Positions 1 to 8,040 of a stretch of 64,000 nucleotides of DNA are shown here, piece by piece. Positions within the stretch are counted from its first letter, which is position 1, and each line of letters starts with the position of its first letter. The translations under genes and the position numbers were made by a program. The notes beneath the pieces were generated by a model, which saw nothing but the letters and a program-made list of their open reading frames with translations, searched no databases and was not told where the DNA came from. Where the stretch lies: assembly GCF_900187425.1 (NCBI RefSeq), contig NZ_FYDJ01000020.1:1-64000 (forward strand), written 5' to 3'. Source of the DNA: Pseudomonas sp. Irchel s3h14. Its GTDB lineage: Bacteria; Pseudomonadota; Gammaproteobacteria; Pseudomonadales; Pseudomonadaceae.

Positions 1-2
1 GC

Positions 3-8
3 TGTCAA
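3..8 (-). promoter_or_regulatory. Possible -35 element of a third rrn-type promoter, cut by the window edge
   Basis: The reverse strand reads TTGACA here, preceded by an AT-rich tract. Its -10 partner would lie outside the window. It continues a series of two complete promoters upstream on the same strand, so a third tandem promoter is plausible, but only the -35 hexamer is visible. Confidence 0.35.
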
Positions 9-89
9 GCGGTTATTTTCCGAAGTTTTCAAAGTTTCCTTTGCAACTTCAACCACTTGCGCTTGCGATCTCTCGTTAGCGGGAGGCGA

Positions 90-117
90 ATTCTACAGCG
101 TTACTCGCTGCTGTCAA
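90..117 (-). promoter_or_regulatory. Strong sigma70 promoter with rrn-like discriminator
   Basis: On the reverse strand TTGACA (112-117) and TAGAAT (90-95) are separated by 16 bases. The -10 is followed by the GC-rich discriminator TCGCCTCCCGC, typical of stringently controlled rRNA/tRNA promoters. It points out of the left edge. No gene on this strand starts downstream inside the window, so the target, probably an rRNA operon, is inferred. Confidence 0.7.
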
Positions 118-292
118 CACCTCTTTTGTTCCGCTTTCGACCGAGAAGATCGAATCGTCCATCAAGCTAAACCACCCTGCCTGACCAACTCCTCCTGGGC
201 TTCGATGAGCTGAAGCAACTCGCTGTCGAAAACTGCGTAACTCATTGTTTACCAAGGAGTTTTCCGTTTCGACTGCGCCGGAAGTGGGGCGA

Positions 293-320
293 ATTATAGA
301 CTTCCAGAATCTGCCGTCAA
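293..320 (-). promoter_or_regulatory. Upstream tandem sigma70 promoter, rrn-like
   Basis: The reverse strand carries TTGACG (315-320) and a perfect TATAAT (293-298) with a 16-base spacer, followed by TCGCC. Layout and flanks match the promoter at 90-117: both share GTTGAC-N-GCAG and AATTCGCC at equal spacing, so they look like duplicated P1/P2 promoters of one operon to the left. Confidence 0.7.
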
Positions 321-442
321 CCCTTAATTGCGCTTTTCTATAAGGATGCTCAAATCGCTGCTTATATATAGACGCGCCCGCCATGAATGCGCAGTATATT
401 GCCCAATAACACTCTCGCTTCCTACTTGGACGATGCCACGCC

Positions 443-1330
443 ATGAATGACCAACCTCGCAGCCTTGCCTCGACCCTGTTTTCGGTTGGCCTGCTATTGA
501 TAGCCATGGCATCAATCCAGTCAGGCGCCTCCCTTGCTAAAAGCATGTTTCCCATTATCGGGGCGCAAGGGACCACCACCCTGCGGCTGATCTTCGCCAG
601 CGTGATCATGATGTTGATACTTCGCCCCTGGCGAGCGAAGCTCACCGCAAAATCCCTGCGCACCGTCATCGTCTACGGAATGGCGTTGGGCGGCATGAAC
701 TTCCTCTTCTATATGTCCTTGCAAACCGTCCCCCTCGGTATCGCGGTTGCGCTGGAATTCACCGGCCCACTGGCGGTAGCCATCTACGCCTCACGTCGCG
801 CGATCGACTTTTTGTGGATCGCCCTGGCAGCCATCGGCTTGCTGCTGTTAATACCTATGGGAGAAACGACCGCGGGAATCGATCTGGTAGGCGCCGGTTA
901 TGCATTGGGCGCAGGTGTCTGCTGGGCGCTGTACATTCTGTTCGGCCAAAAGGCCGGCGCCGACAATGGCGTGCAGACCGCGGCACTAGGGGTGATGATT
1001 GCGGCACTTTTTGTAGCCCCTATCGGCATCGTCCATGCTGGCGCCGCACTGCTCACTCCCTCACTGATCCCCGTGGCCATCGCTGTCGCCATTCTGTCCA
1101 CCGCCGTGCCCTACACGCTGGAGATGGTCGCCCTCACCCGAATCCCGACCCGGACCTTCGGCACGTTGATGAGCATTGAACCTGCGATCGGCGCACTGTC
1201 AGGCCTGTTGTTTCTCCATGAGTACCTCTCACTGTCACAATGGATGGCCATCATGTGCATCATTCTGGCTTCCATAGGCGCGACCATGACGATGGGGAGT
1301 ACAGCCAAGCCTGCTGTCGCTGCAGATTGA
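443..1330 (+). CDS. rhtA: EamA/DMT-family inner-membrane exporter, RhtA-like
   Basis: A 295-residue protein with about ten hydrophobic segments in two repeated halves, the normal size and layout for drug/metabolite transporters with two EamA domains. The order of conserved pieces (TLRLIFAS in the first half, LEFTGPLAVA after helix 4, SIEPAIGAL in the second half) is that of the threonine/homoserine exporter RhtA, which exports amino acids using the proton gradient. The substrate is inferred from the family. It stands alone, divergent from the rrn-type promoters; the ribosome-binding site before the ATG is weak. Confidence 0.75.
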   Translation: MNDQPRSLASTLFSVGLLLIAMASIQSGASLAKSMFPIIGAQGTTTLRLIFASVIMMLILRPWRAKLTAKSLRTVIVYGMALGGMNFLFYMSLQTVPLGIAVALEFTGPLAVAIYASRRAIDFLWIALAAIGLLLLIPMGETTAGIDLVGAGYALGAGVCWALYILFGQKAGADNGVQTAALGVMIAALFVAPIGIVHAGAALLTPSLIPVAIAVAILSTAVPYTLEMVALTRIPTRTFGTLMSIEPAIGALSGLLFLHEYLSLSQWMAIMCIILASIGATMTMGSTAKPAVAAD

Positions 1331-1498
1331 GACAGGATTTGACGAGGGTCTGGTATTTGCCGCGCAATTAGGCCATGTTTAGACCCGTAACCCAGTGTCA
1401 GACATGGATTTTTCAGATAGGGACATCAGAACGCTTCAAGCGAAAGCGAATGCAGCCAGACCCGGGCGCAAAGATCCGGGGACGCTATAAGGACAGTA

Positions 1499-1780
1499 AT
1501 GAAACGAATTTTGATACTGATCGCCGTACTCGCGGTTGCGGGCTGCGCGGCGACATCGAAAACCCAGGTAAAACACGGCAAGAGAGGGCTGCATATCAAC
1601 TGTTCCGGGCTCTCGTCATCCTGGGACAAGTGCTACACCAGCGCTGCCAACTCGTGCGCTCCCAAAGGTTACAAGGTCATCGCCAAGTCAGGGGACGCTG
1701 TGGAAGAACCAGGCGATTACCCGTTCGGCCTCAACCCTGCCGGCTATACCAGCCGCAGCATGATCGTCATCTGCAAATAG
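1499..1780 (+). CDS. Small putative lipoprotein, function unknown
   Basis: 93 residues with a classic lipoprotein signal (MKRILILIAVLAVAGC); the lipobox VAGC gives a lipidated Cys16 and probably outer-membrane anchoring. The mature part (about 78 residues) contains four further cysteines (35, 45, 52 and 92), which could form two disulfides. AAGGA lies a few bases before the ATG. I do not recognise a functional family beyond small Pseudomonas lipoproteins. It appears monocistronic. Confidence 0.7.
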   Translation: MKRILILIAVLAVAGCAATSKTQVKHGKRGLHINCSGLSSSWDKCYTSAANSCAPKGYKVIAKSGDAVEEPGDYPFGLNPAGYTSRSMIVICK

Positions 1781-1795
1781 ATTGATGCCGTCTTG

Positions 1796-2356
1796 TCAGG
1801 TTCGTGGACCTGCGATCTGGCGGCCAATCTCATCGTAACTGGACTTCAGTACCGCGCGCTGGATGTCTGGCGTGGCCAGCATTCGCGCAATGACCAACGC
1901 ACCGATACATTGCGACAGAATCGCCCATGCCAGGCTGTCGCTTTCCAGAACCTGCGCCCAACTCTTCTGAAGCCGACAAATCCAGTTCTCCGCTTGCTGG
2001 CGAATCATCACGTCTGAACGTGCGATCTCAGCCCCCAATGCCGGCAATGCACAACCGGATTCCGGGTGCTCGACATGGGCCATGCTCAGGTAGTGTTTAA
2101 GGCAGCGCTGGAGCTTGTCACGATTCTGGTCCGCCCCTAAACGCTCCAGGCTTTGAGACAGCTCACGCTCGACGATTGAAGCGAACAGCTCATCCTTCGA
2201 TGAAAAATGACTGTAGAAAGCCCCGCCACTCAAGCCGATTGCCTTCATCAAACCGTCGACACCAACTGTTGAAAAACCCGACTTCTTGGCTGACACCGCA
2301 CTGCTTTCAAGTAGTTTCTCTTTGGTTTCCAGTTTGTGATTGGCCGAGTAACGCAT
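1796..2356 (-). CDS. TetR/AcrR-family transcriptional repressor
   Basis: 186 residues from the start MRYSANHK; a longer frame reaching 2512 would run over the operator and into the divergent gene, so the shorter start is preferred. The N-terminal 60 residues form the TetR helix-turn-helix (GFSTVGVDGLMKAIGLSGGAFY, the last part being the recognition helix), followed by a helical ligand-binding domain. It is divergent from an SDR gene with paired operator-like boxes in the 92-bp gap, so it probably represses itself and the SDR. The inducer is unknown. Confidence 0.85.
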   Translation of the reverse strand: MRYSANHKLETKEKLLESSAVSAKKSGFSTVGVDGLMKAIGLSGGAFYSHFSSKDELFASIVERELSQSLERLGADQNRDKLQRCLKHYLSMAHVEHPESGCALPALGAEIARSDVMIRQQAENWICRLQKSWAQVLESDSLAWAILSQCIGALVIARMLATPDIQRAVLKSSYDEIGRQIAGPRT

Positions 2357-2405
2357 TGCCTTGCCCTCAGGATTGATCGCCTTGACGCTTGCCGAATCGT
2401 AGCAT

Positions 2406-2433
2406 AACGTTCGTTTAGTTAACGATCGTTTAG
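2406..2433. promoter_or_regulatory. Tandem TetR operator-like boxes
   Basis: Two 13-bp boxes, AACGTTCGTTTAG (2406-2418) and AACGATCGTTTAG (2421-2433), differ at one base and start 15 bp apart. The core of the second, AACGATCGTT, is a perfect palindrome. They lie between the divergent TetR and SDR starts, as expected for the binding site of the adjacent TetR protein. Binding itself is inferred. Confidence 0.6.
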
Positions 2434-2448
2434 CAAAGGGATCTACCC

Positions 2449-3177
2449 ATGAATAACAAGAAGGTCGTACTGGTTGTTGGTGCCGGGGATGCCACCGGCG
2501 GCGCAATTGCAAAACGCTTTGCGCAGGAGGGATTTGTGGCTTGTGTCACCCGCCGCAGCGCGGACAAACTCCAGCCGCTGGTGGATACCATCAAGGCCGA
2601 AGGCGGTGAAGCCCACGGGTTTGCCTGCGATGCGCGCAAGGAAGAGGACGTGATTGCGTTAGTTGAGCAGATCGAAAGCCAGATTGGCCCAATCGAAGCG
2701 TTCGTCTTCAACATCGGCGCCAATGTGCCTTGCAGCATTCTCGAAGAAACCGCGCGCAAATATTTCAAGATCTGGGAAATGGCCTGCTTCTCGGGTTTTC
2801 TCAACGCTCGTGAAGTGGCCAAGCGCATGGCCAAGCGTCAACGCGGAACTATCCTGTTCACCGGTGCTACCGCCGGTCTGCGTGGGGCCTCAGGATTTGC
2901 AGCGTTCGCCGGCGCCAAACACGGGATTCGTGCCCTCGCGCAAAGCATGGCGCGTGAACTGGGGCCGATGAACATTCACGTCGCCCATGTTGTAGTCGAC
3001 GGTGCCATCGATACCGATTTTATCCGCGAGAGTTTCCCCGAAAAGTACGCGACCAAGGACCAGGACGGCATCCTCAATCCAGAGCACATTGCCGAGAACT
3101 ATTGGTACCTGCACAGCCAGCCCCGTGACGCATGGACCTTCGAGCTGGACCTTCGCCCCTGGAGCGAACGCTGGTAA
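2449..3177 (+). CDS. Atypical short-chain dehydrogenase/reductase (SDR_c10 type)
   Basis: 242 residues with a Rossmann fold; the N-terminal nucleotide motif is GAGDATGGA rather than TGxxxGxG, and NIGA replaces NNAG. At the catalytic YxxxK site the sequence is Phe153-Ala-Gly-Ala-Lys157, so the catalytic tyrosine is missing. This matches the SDR_c10 subgroup of classical SDRs, which has Phe at that place. Enzyme activity is therefore uncertain. It is divergent from a TetR gene and followed 35 bp later by a kappa-GST-like gene, possibly as one operon. Confidence 0.8.
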   Translation: MNNKKVVLVVGAGDATGGAIAKRFAQEGFVACVTRRSADKLQPLVDTIKAEGGEAHGFACDARKEEDVIALVEQIESQIGPIEAFVFNIGANVPCSILEETARKYFKIWEMACFSGFLNAREVAKRMAKRQRGTILFTGATAGLRGASGFAAFAGAKHGIRALAQSMARELGPMNIHVAHVVVDGAIDTDFIRESFPEKYATKDQDGILNPEHIAENYWYLHSQPRDAWTFELDLRPWSERW

Positions 3178-3212
3178 CCCCCCCTAAAAATAATAAACAG
3201 AGCGCACCGACC

Positions 3213-3803
3213 ATGAGCAAAACCGTGGAGTTCTACTTCGACCTCGGCAGCCCCGCCACCTACCTGGCCTACACCCAACTACCGAAGATCTGCGAGCAGA
3301 CCGACAGCCAGTTGATCTACATACCCATCTTGCTGGGCGGCGTCTTCAAAGCCACCGGTAACGCCTCCCCCGCGACCATCCCTGCCAAGGGCCGCTACAT
3401 GTTTCAAGACCTGGACCGTTATGCCAAGCGCTATGGCGTGCCACTGAAGTTCAATCCCCACTTTCCTATCAACACCCTGATGTTGATGCGTGCTGTCACC
3501 GGCATGCAGTTGCGCCATCCCGGACGCTTTCAGGCATTCATTGATTGCCTGTTTCACGCCCTCTGGGTTGAAGGCCGCAGCCTCGATGACCTGGCGACCG
3601 TCGCGTCAGTACTGACACAAAACGGTTTCGATCCAAATGAGGTGCTGGCCCTGACCGCCGACGAGGAAGTCAAAGCCACTCTCAAGGACAACACAGAGAA
3701 AGCAGTGCAACGGGGCGTATTCGGTGCCCCAAGCATGTTTGTCGATAACCAGCTGTTCTTCGGCCAGGATCGCCTGGACTTCGTCCTTGAAGCCCTGAGT
3801 TAA
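3213..3803 (+). CDS. DsbA-fold 2-hydroxychromene-2-carboxylate isomerase-like protein
   Basis: 196 residues starting at MSKTVEFYFDLGSP. The FDLGSP motif at the N-terminus has Ser where thioredoxins have the CxxC, as in glutathione-dependent HCCA isomerases and kappa-class GSTs; the C-terminus has GVFGAPS, containing the cis-Pro. Such enzymes act in aromatic degradation or glutathione-dependent isomerisation in the cytoplasm; the substrate here is unknown. It may be co-transcribed with the preceding SDR. Its stop codon overlaps the convergent oxidoreductase remnant by four bases. Confidence 0.8.
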   Translation: MSKTVEFYFDLGSPATYLAYTQLPKICEQTDSQLIYIPILLGGVFKATGNASPATIPAKGRYMFQDLDRYAKRYGVPLKFNPHFPINTLMLMRAVTGMQLRHPGRFQAFIDCLFHALWVEGRSLDDLATVASVLTQNGFDPNEVLALTADEEVKATLKDNTEKAVQRGVFGAPSMFVDNQLFFGQDRLDFVLEALS

Positions 3804-4300
3804 ATCTCGACAACCAACCGCCCCTGCGCAGCTCCCGAAACGAGCAGCTCATGGGCGGCCTCGGCGGTTTGCAGGGTGAACTGCCGAGGGTCGAGCAACG
3901 GTTTCAACTGACCCGCCTCGATCAACTGCGCAGCCTCCCGAAGTATCTCCCCGTGATGCTCGCGCCCCTTGCCAGTCAACAACGGCAACAAGGTAAACAC
4001 TCCAGAATAAGTCGCTCCACGAAACGAGAGCGGCGCAAGACTGTGCTGCCCCCATCCAAGACAACTCACAACATGCCCCTCGTAGACCCGAGCAGCCTTG
4101 AATGAAGCGTCCAGCGTCTCGCCGCCCAGCGTGTCGTAGACAATATCGAAGCCCTCCCCCGCCGTGTGCTCAGCCACATACTCCTCAACCGAAGATTTGC
4201 GGTAATCAATAAACGTCGCACCGAACCCTTCAATGATCGCCTGCTGCCTGGCCGACCCGGTGGCAAACACGTCAGCACCAAAAGCCCGGGCAATTTGCAC
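3800..4300 (-). pseudogene. 3' half of a zinc-type quinone oxidoreductase/alcohol dehydrogenase
   Basis: About 166 residues remain of a family that is normally about 330. They cover the end of the nucleotide-binding domain and the C-terminus: VQIARAFGADVFATG (the helix after the lost GGVG loop), DIVYDTLGG and the C-terminal QGRLVVEI. The catalytic N-terminal half is absent; similarity stops exactly where LysR-like sequence starts on the other strand. The only in-frame start is a GTG inside the former core. Most likely a non-functional deletion remnant. Confidence 0.8.
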
Positions 4301-4812
4301 ACCTGGTCAGTGAAGGACTGGACGTCACGTTCAGGATCGGCGAGTTGAACGACAGCGGATTGATTGCCCGCCGCATCGGCACCACCCACCGAGTGACCGT
4401 CGCTGCGCCCGACTACCTTGCGCAACACGGCCGGCCGCAAACACCGCAAGAACTGAGCGAGCACAACTGCCTGCAGTTCAACCTGCTGAACAGTCAGAAC
4501 CTGTGGGTTTACGAGAGAGAGGCCCAACGTCACGAAGTGCGAATCAAGGGCAACGCACAAAGCAACAATTCCGAGGCAATCCGCGAGATGGTATTGGGGG
4601 GATTGGGGATTTCGCTGTCGCCGGTTTGGCTGTTCAGCGAGGACTTGAAGGCGGGACGTGTGACCGCGATTCTGCTGGAATACAGCGCGCAGTCGCTGCC
4701 GATTCATGCCGTGTCCCCGGCGAATCGTCGCCAATCCGCCAGGGTCAAAGCCTTTGTCGACTACATGAGCCAGGCGCTCGAAGAAGCGCCTGAACTCCAA
4801 CCGATCAAATAG
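4300..4812 (+). pseudogene. 3' half of a LysR-family regulator gene
   Basis: The frame encodes HLVSEGLDVTFRIGELNDSG onward for about 170 residues, the C-terminal effector-binding domain of LysR regulators. It retains the LIARRIG stretch, the VLGGLGISLSPVWL region and the C-terminal helix. The whole N-terminal winged helix (about 130 residues) is missing, so it cannot bind DNA as a normal LysR protein. The upstream side joins an oxidoreductase remnant on the opposite strand, as expected if a divergent regulator/target pair lost its shared middle. Its end overlaps the pepP-like gene by eight bases. Confidence 0.8.
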
Positions 4813-6613
4813 CCGCAGTGCGGGTGCTCAACCACTCAAGGGCTGCGCCGTCGAGCAACGGGCTCAAGCGCTGGCGCACCTCGGAGTGGTAGGCGTTGAA
4901 CCACTGCTTTTCGTCGTCAGTCAGCAGCGACGGTTCCAGGCAGCGAGTGTCGATCGGGCACAAGGTCAGGGTTTCGAATTTCAGGAACTCACCGAACTCG
5001 CTTTTGCCCGCCTCGCGGTTCAACACCAGGTTCTCGATCCGCACACCCCAACGGCCCGGACGGTAAGTACCCGGTTCGATAGAAGTGATCATGCCCGGTT
5101 GCATCGCGGTTTGCGGTGCCGCAGCGGCCTGATAGGCGATGACCTGCGGGCCTTCGTGCACGTTGAGGAAGTAGCCGACGCCGTGACCGGTGCCGTGTCC
5201 GTAATCAACGCTTTCAGCCCAGATCGGCGCGCGGGCAATCGAATCGAGCAAGGGCGAGAGAATGCCACGAGGGAATTGTGCACGGGACAACGCAATCACG
5301 CCTTTGAGCACCCGCGTGCAATCGCGCTTCTGCTCATCAGTCGGCGTACCGACCGGTACCATCCGCGTGATGTCAGTGGTGCCGCCCAGGTACTGGCCGC
5401 CGGAGTCGATCAACAACAGACCGTCGCCTTCGATCACCGCGTGTTCTTCTTCGGTGGCGTGGTAGTGCGGCATCGCGCCATTGGCGTTGAACGCGGCAAT
5501 GGTGTTGAAGCTCAGCGATACATAACCCGGGCGTCGGGTACGCGCGGCCGTCAGGTGTTCGTCGATGGTCAGTTCGGTGATGCGCTCACGACCCAACGCA
5601 GTGTCCAGCCAGGTGAAGAATTCGCACAGCGCCGCGCCGTCCTGCTCCATGGCCTGACGAATGTGCTCGGCATCGGCCAGGCTTTTTTGCGATTTGGCCA
5701 ACGTCGTCGGGTTCAGGCCTTCGACCAGCTTCACACCGCTATCCAGGTTATCCAGCAAGCCAGCGGTGACGCGCGCCGGATCGACTTGCAGGCTCGCCCC
5801 GCTCGGTACGGCGCGCAAGGCTGCGGCCACTTCGCTGTAGTCGCGCAGGGTCACGCCGTCCTGTTCGAGGACTGCGCGCAGTTCGGCACTGACCTTGCTC
5901 AGGGCCACGAACAGGGTCGCCTGCTGTTGGCTGATCAACGCGAAAGAAACGAACACCGGGTTAAACGACACGTCACCGCCGCGCAAGTTGAACAGCCAGG
6001 CGATGTCATCGAGGGTGGCGATGAAGTGCCAGTCGGCACGGCGATCTTTCAAAACCTCACGCAGCTTGGCCAGTTTCTCGCCGCGGCTGACCGTCGCCTG
6101 AGGCGGCAGGTGTTGATAGATCGGCTCATTCGGCAACGTCGGGCGGTCGCTCCAGACTTCGCTCAACACATCGATGTCAGTGCGCAGTCGAGCGCCGCGT
6201 TCTTCGAGCTTGCCACCCAACGTACGCGCCGAAGCCACGGCCATTACCGCGCCGTCTACCGCGACGACGCCGCCTTCAGGGGTTTGCTCGGCCAGCCAGT
6301 CCAGCGGGCCGGGCTGACCCGGTTGCAGCTTGACCAGTTCGATGCCGCTGCCTTTGAGTTCCTTGGTCGCTTGCTCCCAATAACGGCTGTCGGCCCAGAC
6401 GCCGGCAAAGTCCGGCGTAACGATCAGCGTGCCGACCGAGCCATGGAAACCCGACAACCATTGCCGCCCTTGCCAGTAACCCGGCAGGTATTCAGAAAGA
6501 TGTGGGTCGGCCGACGGCACCAGCAGAGCATGAATGCCCTCCCGGCTCATCAGTTCGCGGGTTTGCGCCAGGCGTTGGGGCACCGATCCATTGATCGAAG
6601 GCTGCGTACTCAT
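4805..6613 (-). CDS. pepP: Xaa-Pro aminopeptidase (aminopeptidase P, M24B)
   Basis: 602 residues, the size of the long three-domain aminopeptidase P class. Two creatinase-type N-terminal domains precede a pita-bread catalytic domain (about residues 310-530). That domain carries IDSGGQYLGGTTDITR (two Asp metal ligands), GHGTGHGVGYFLNVHE (His ligand) and SIEPG (Glu ligand), so the dinuclear metal site is intact. It removes N-terminal residues preceding proline in the cytoplasm. Of two adjacent ATGs the second (6613) is better spaced from AGGAG. It is followed 65 bp upstream by a cysteine desulfurase gene on the same strand. Confidence 0.88.
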   Translation of the reverse strand: MSTQPSINGSVPQRLAQTRELMSREGIHALLVPSADPHLSEYLPGYWQGRQWLSGFHGSVGTLIVTPDFAGVWADSRYWEQATKELKGSGIELVKLQPGQPGPLDWLAEQTPEGGVVAVDGAVMAVASARTLGGKLEERGARLRTDIDVLSEVWSDRPTLPNEPIYQHLPPQATVSRGEKLAKLREVLKDRRADWHFIATLDDIAWLFNLRGGDVSFNPVFVSFALISQQQATLFVALSKVSAELRAVLEQDGVTLRDYSEVAAALRAVPSGASLQVDPARVTAGLLDNLDSGVKLVEGLNPTTLAKSQKSLADAEHIRQAMEQDGAALCEFFTWLDTALGRERITELTIDEHLTAARTRRPGYVSLSFNTIAAFNANGAMPHYHATEEEHAVIEGDGLLLIDSGGQYLGGTTDITRMVPVGTPTDEQKRDCTRVLKGVIALSRAQFPRGILSPLLDSIARAPIWAESVDYGHGTGHGVGYFLNVHEGPQVIAYQAAAAPQTAMQPGMITSIEPGTYRPGRWGVRIENLVLNREAGKSEFGEFLKFETLTLCPIDTRCLEPSLLTDDEKQWFNAYHSEVRQRLSPLLDGAALEWLSTRTAAI

Positions 6614-6678
6614 CATGTCTCCTGCTAATCACTTCATCATTATTGTTGAGTGCCGATCAACGCCGGCACTTTCAGACC

Positions 6679-7836
6679 TTATTGCCAAAATGCCGGAGCA
6701 CTGGCGCAGGCCGCTTTAATCAGGTGTACCGCCTGGTCGATGTCTTGCTCGGTGGTGAACCGGCCGAGACTCAAGCGAATGGTGCGACTCGCCGAACGGG
6801 CGTCATGCCCCAGGGCCAGCAGCACATGGGAGGGAGCATTGCTGGCGGAGTTGCAGGCCGAGGTCGCGGAAAACGCGATCGAGTTGCTCAACGCCGCGGA
6901 ATTGAACTCGCCTTCATTGAAGGTCAGGCTCAGGGTATGAGGGATGCGCTGGGTCGGACTGCCATTGAGGCGAACCCCGGGAATACTCAGCAGCTGTTCA
7001 AGCAAGCGCTCGCGCAACCGGACGATCGTGGCTTTCTCTTCATCGAACGAAGAGGCCGCCAACGCGAACGCCACACCCATGGCAGCGATTTGGTGAGTCG
7101 CCAGGGTGCCGGAACGCAAACCGCCCTCGTGACCACCGCCGTGAATCTGCGCCTGCAAACGCTGCTGCGCGCGCGGCCCGACGTACAGCGCGCCGATGCC
7201 TTTTGGGCCGTAAATCTTGTGGGCGGAAAATGACATCAGATCCACTGGCAACCGGGCCAGATCGATCACTACTTTGCCTGCACCCTGAGCCGCGTCGACA
7301 TGGAACAACGCATCGCGAGCACGCACGACTTCGCCGATGGCCAAGATGTCGTTGACCGTGCCCAGCTCATTGTTGACCAGCATCAGCGACACCAGAAAGG
7401 TGTCTTCGCGCATCGCTTCGCTGACCGCTTGCGGGGTAATCAGACCCTCGGCGTCAGGCACCAGATAAGTCACCGCGACGCCGGCGTCCTGCAACTGCTT
7501 CGCCGTGTCGAGAATCGCTTTGTGTTCGATCTGGCTGGTGATGATGTGGCCGCCAGAAACGCCGCGTGCCTGGGCCACACCCTTCAGGGCAAGGTTGTTC
7601 GATTCGGTGGCGCCGGAGGTCCAGACGATCTGGTCCGCCTGAGCGCCGACCAGTTCGGCGACCTGACACCGCGCCTGCTCGACCGTTTGCCGGGCCTGTT
7701 GACCGAACGCATGGGAGCTGGACGCCGGATTGCCGAAGTTGCCGGTAAAACCCAGACACTCGACCATGACCTTGATGACTCGCTCATCCACCGGCGTGGT
7801 GGCGGCGTAGTCGAAATACAGAGGACGTTTATTCAT
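6679..7836 (-). CDS. Cysteine desulfurase, NifS/IscS class
   Basis: 385 residues from MNKRPLYFDYAATTPV. PLP-binding SAHKIYGPKG (Lys207), His105 in SQIEHKAIL and the active-site loop SACNSASNAPS (Cys328) are all present, so it should release sulfur from L-cysteine as an enzyme-bound persulfide. It is class I by its long Cys loop. No iscU, iscA or fdx gene is near, so it is not the ISC-operon copy and may be an accessory enzyme. An in-frame ATG at 7854 also exists; neither start has a strong ribosome-binding site. Confidence 0.85.
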   Translation of the reverse strand: MNKRPLYFDYAATTPVDERVIKVMVECLGFTGNFGNPASSSHAFGQQARQTVEQARCQVAELVGAQADQIVWTSGATESNNLALKGVAQARGVSGGHIITSQIEHKAILDTAKQLQDAGVAVTYLVPDAEGLITPQAVSEAMREDTFLVSLMLVNNELGTVNDILAIGEVVRARDALFHVDAAQGAGKVVIDLARLPVDLMSFSAHKIYGPKGIGALYVGPRAQQRLQAQIHGGGHEGGLRSGTLATHQIAAMGVAFALAASSFDEEKATIVRLRERLLEQLLSIPGVRLNGSPTQRIPHTLSLTFNEGEFNSAALSNSIAFSATSACNSASNAPSHVLLALGHDARSASRTIRLSLGRFTTEQDIDQAVHLIKAACASAPAFWQ

Positions 7837-8040
7837 AGAAGACTCGCAGAGCATGTTCCGGGATCAGGAGGCTCGTCACTGAAACGTCAAAGCGCAGCCT
7901 CGTGAGCTGCGCCGATCGTTCAGAGCGTTAGAAATACCTGATCGGAGGCCGTTAAAGAAGAACAACTTCATTTAAAAGTGCGTAGGAACGCTCCTGAAGT
8001 CGAGCTTAACAGGCATCGGGCGACCGGTTGAAGCAATGCG

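Noticed and set aside
76..669. A 197-codon reverse frame across the start of rhtA.
   Set aside because: It crosses both rrn-type promoters and the rhtA start and shows no domain.
4886..6628. A 580-codon forward frame opposite aminopeptidase P.
   Set aside because: The reverse strand has complete metal-ligand motifs; the forward frame has none.
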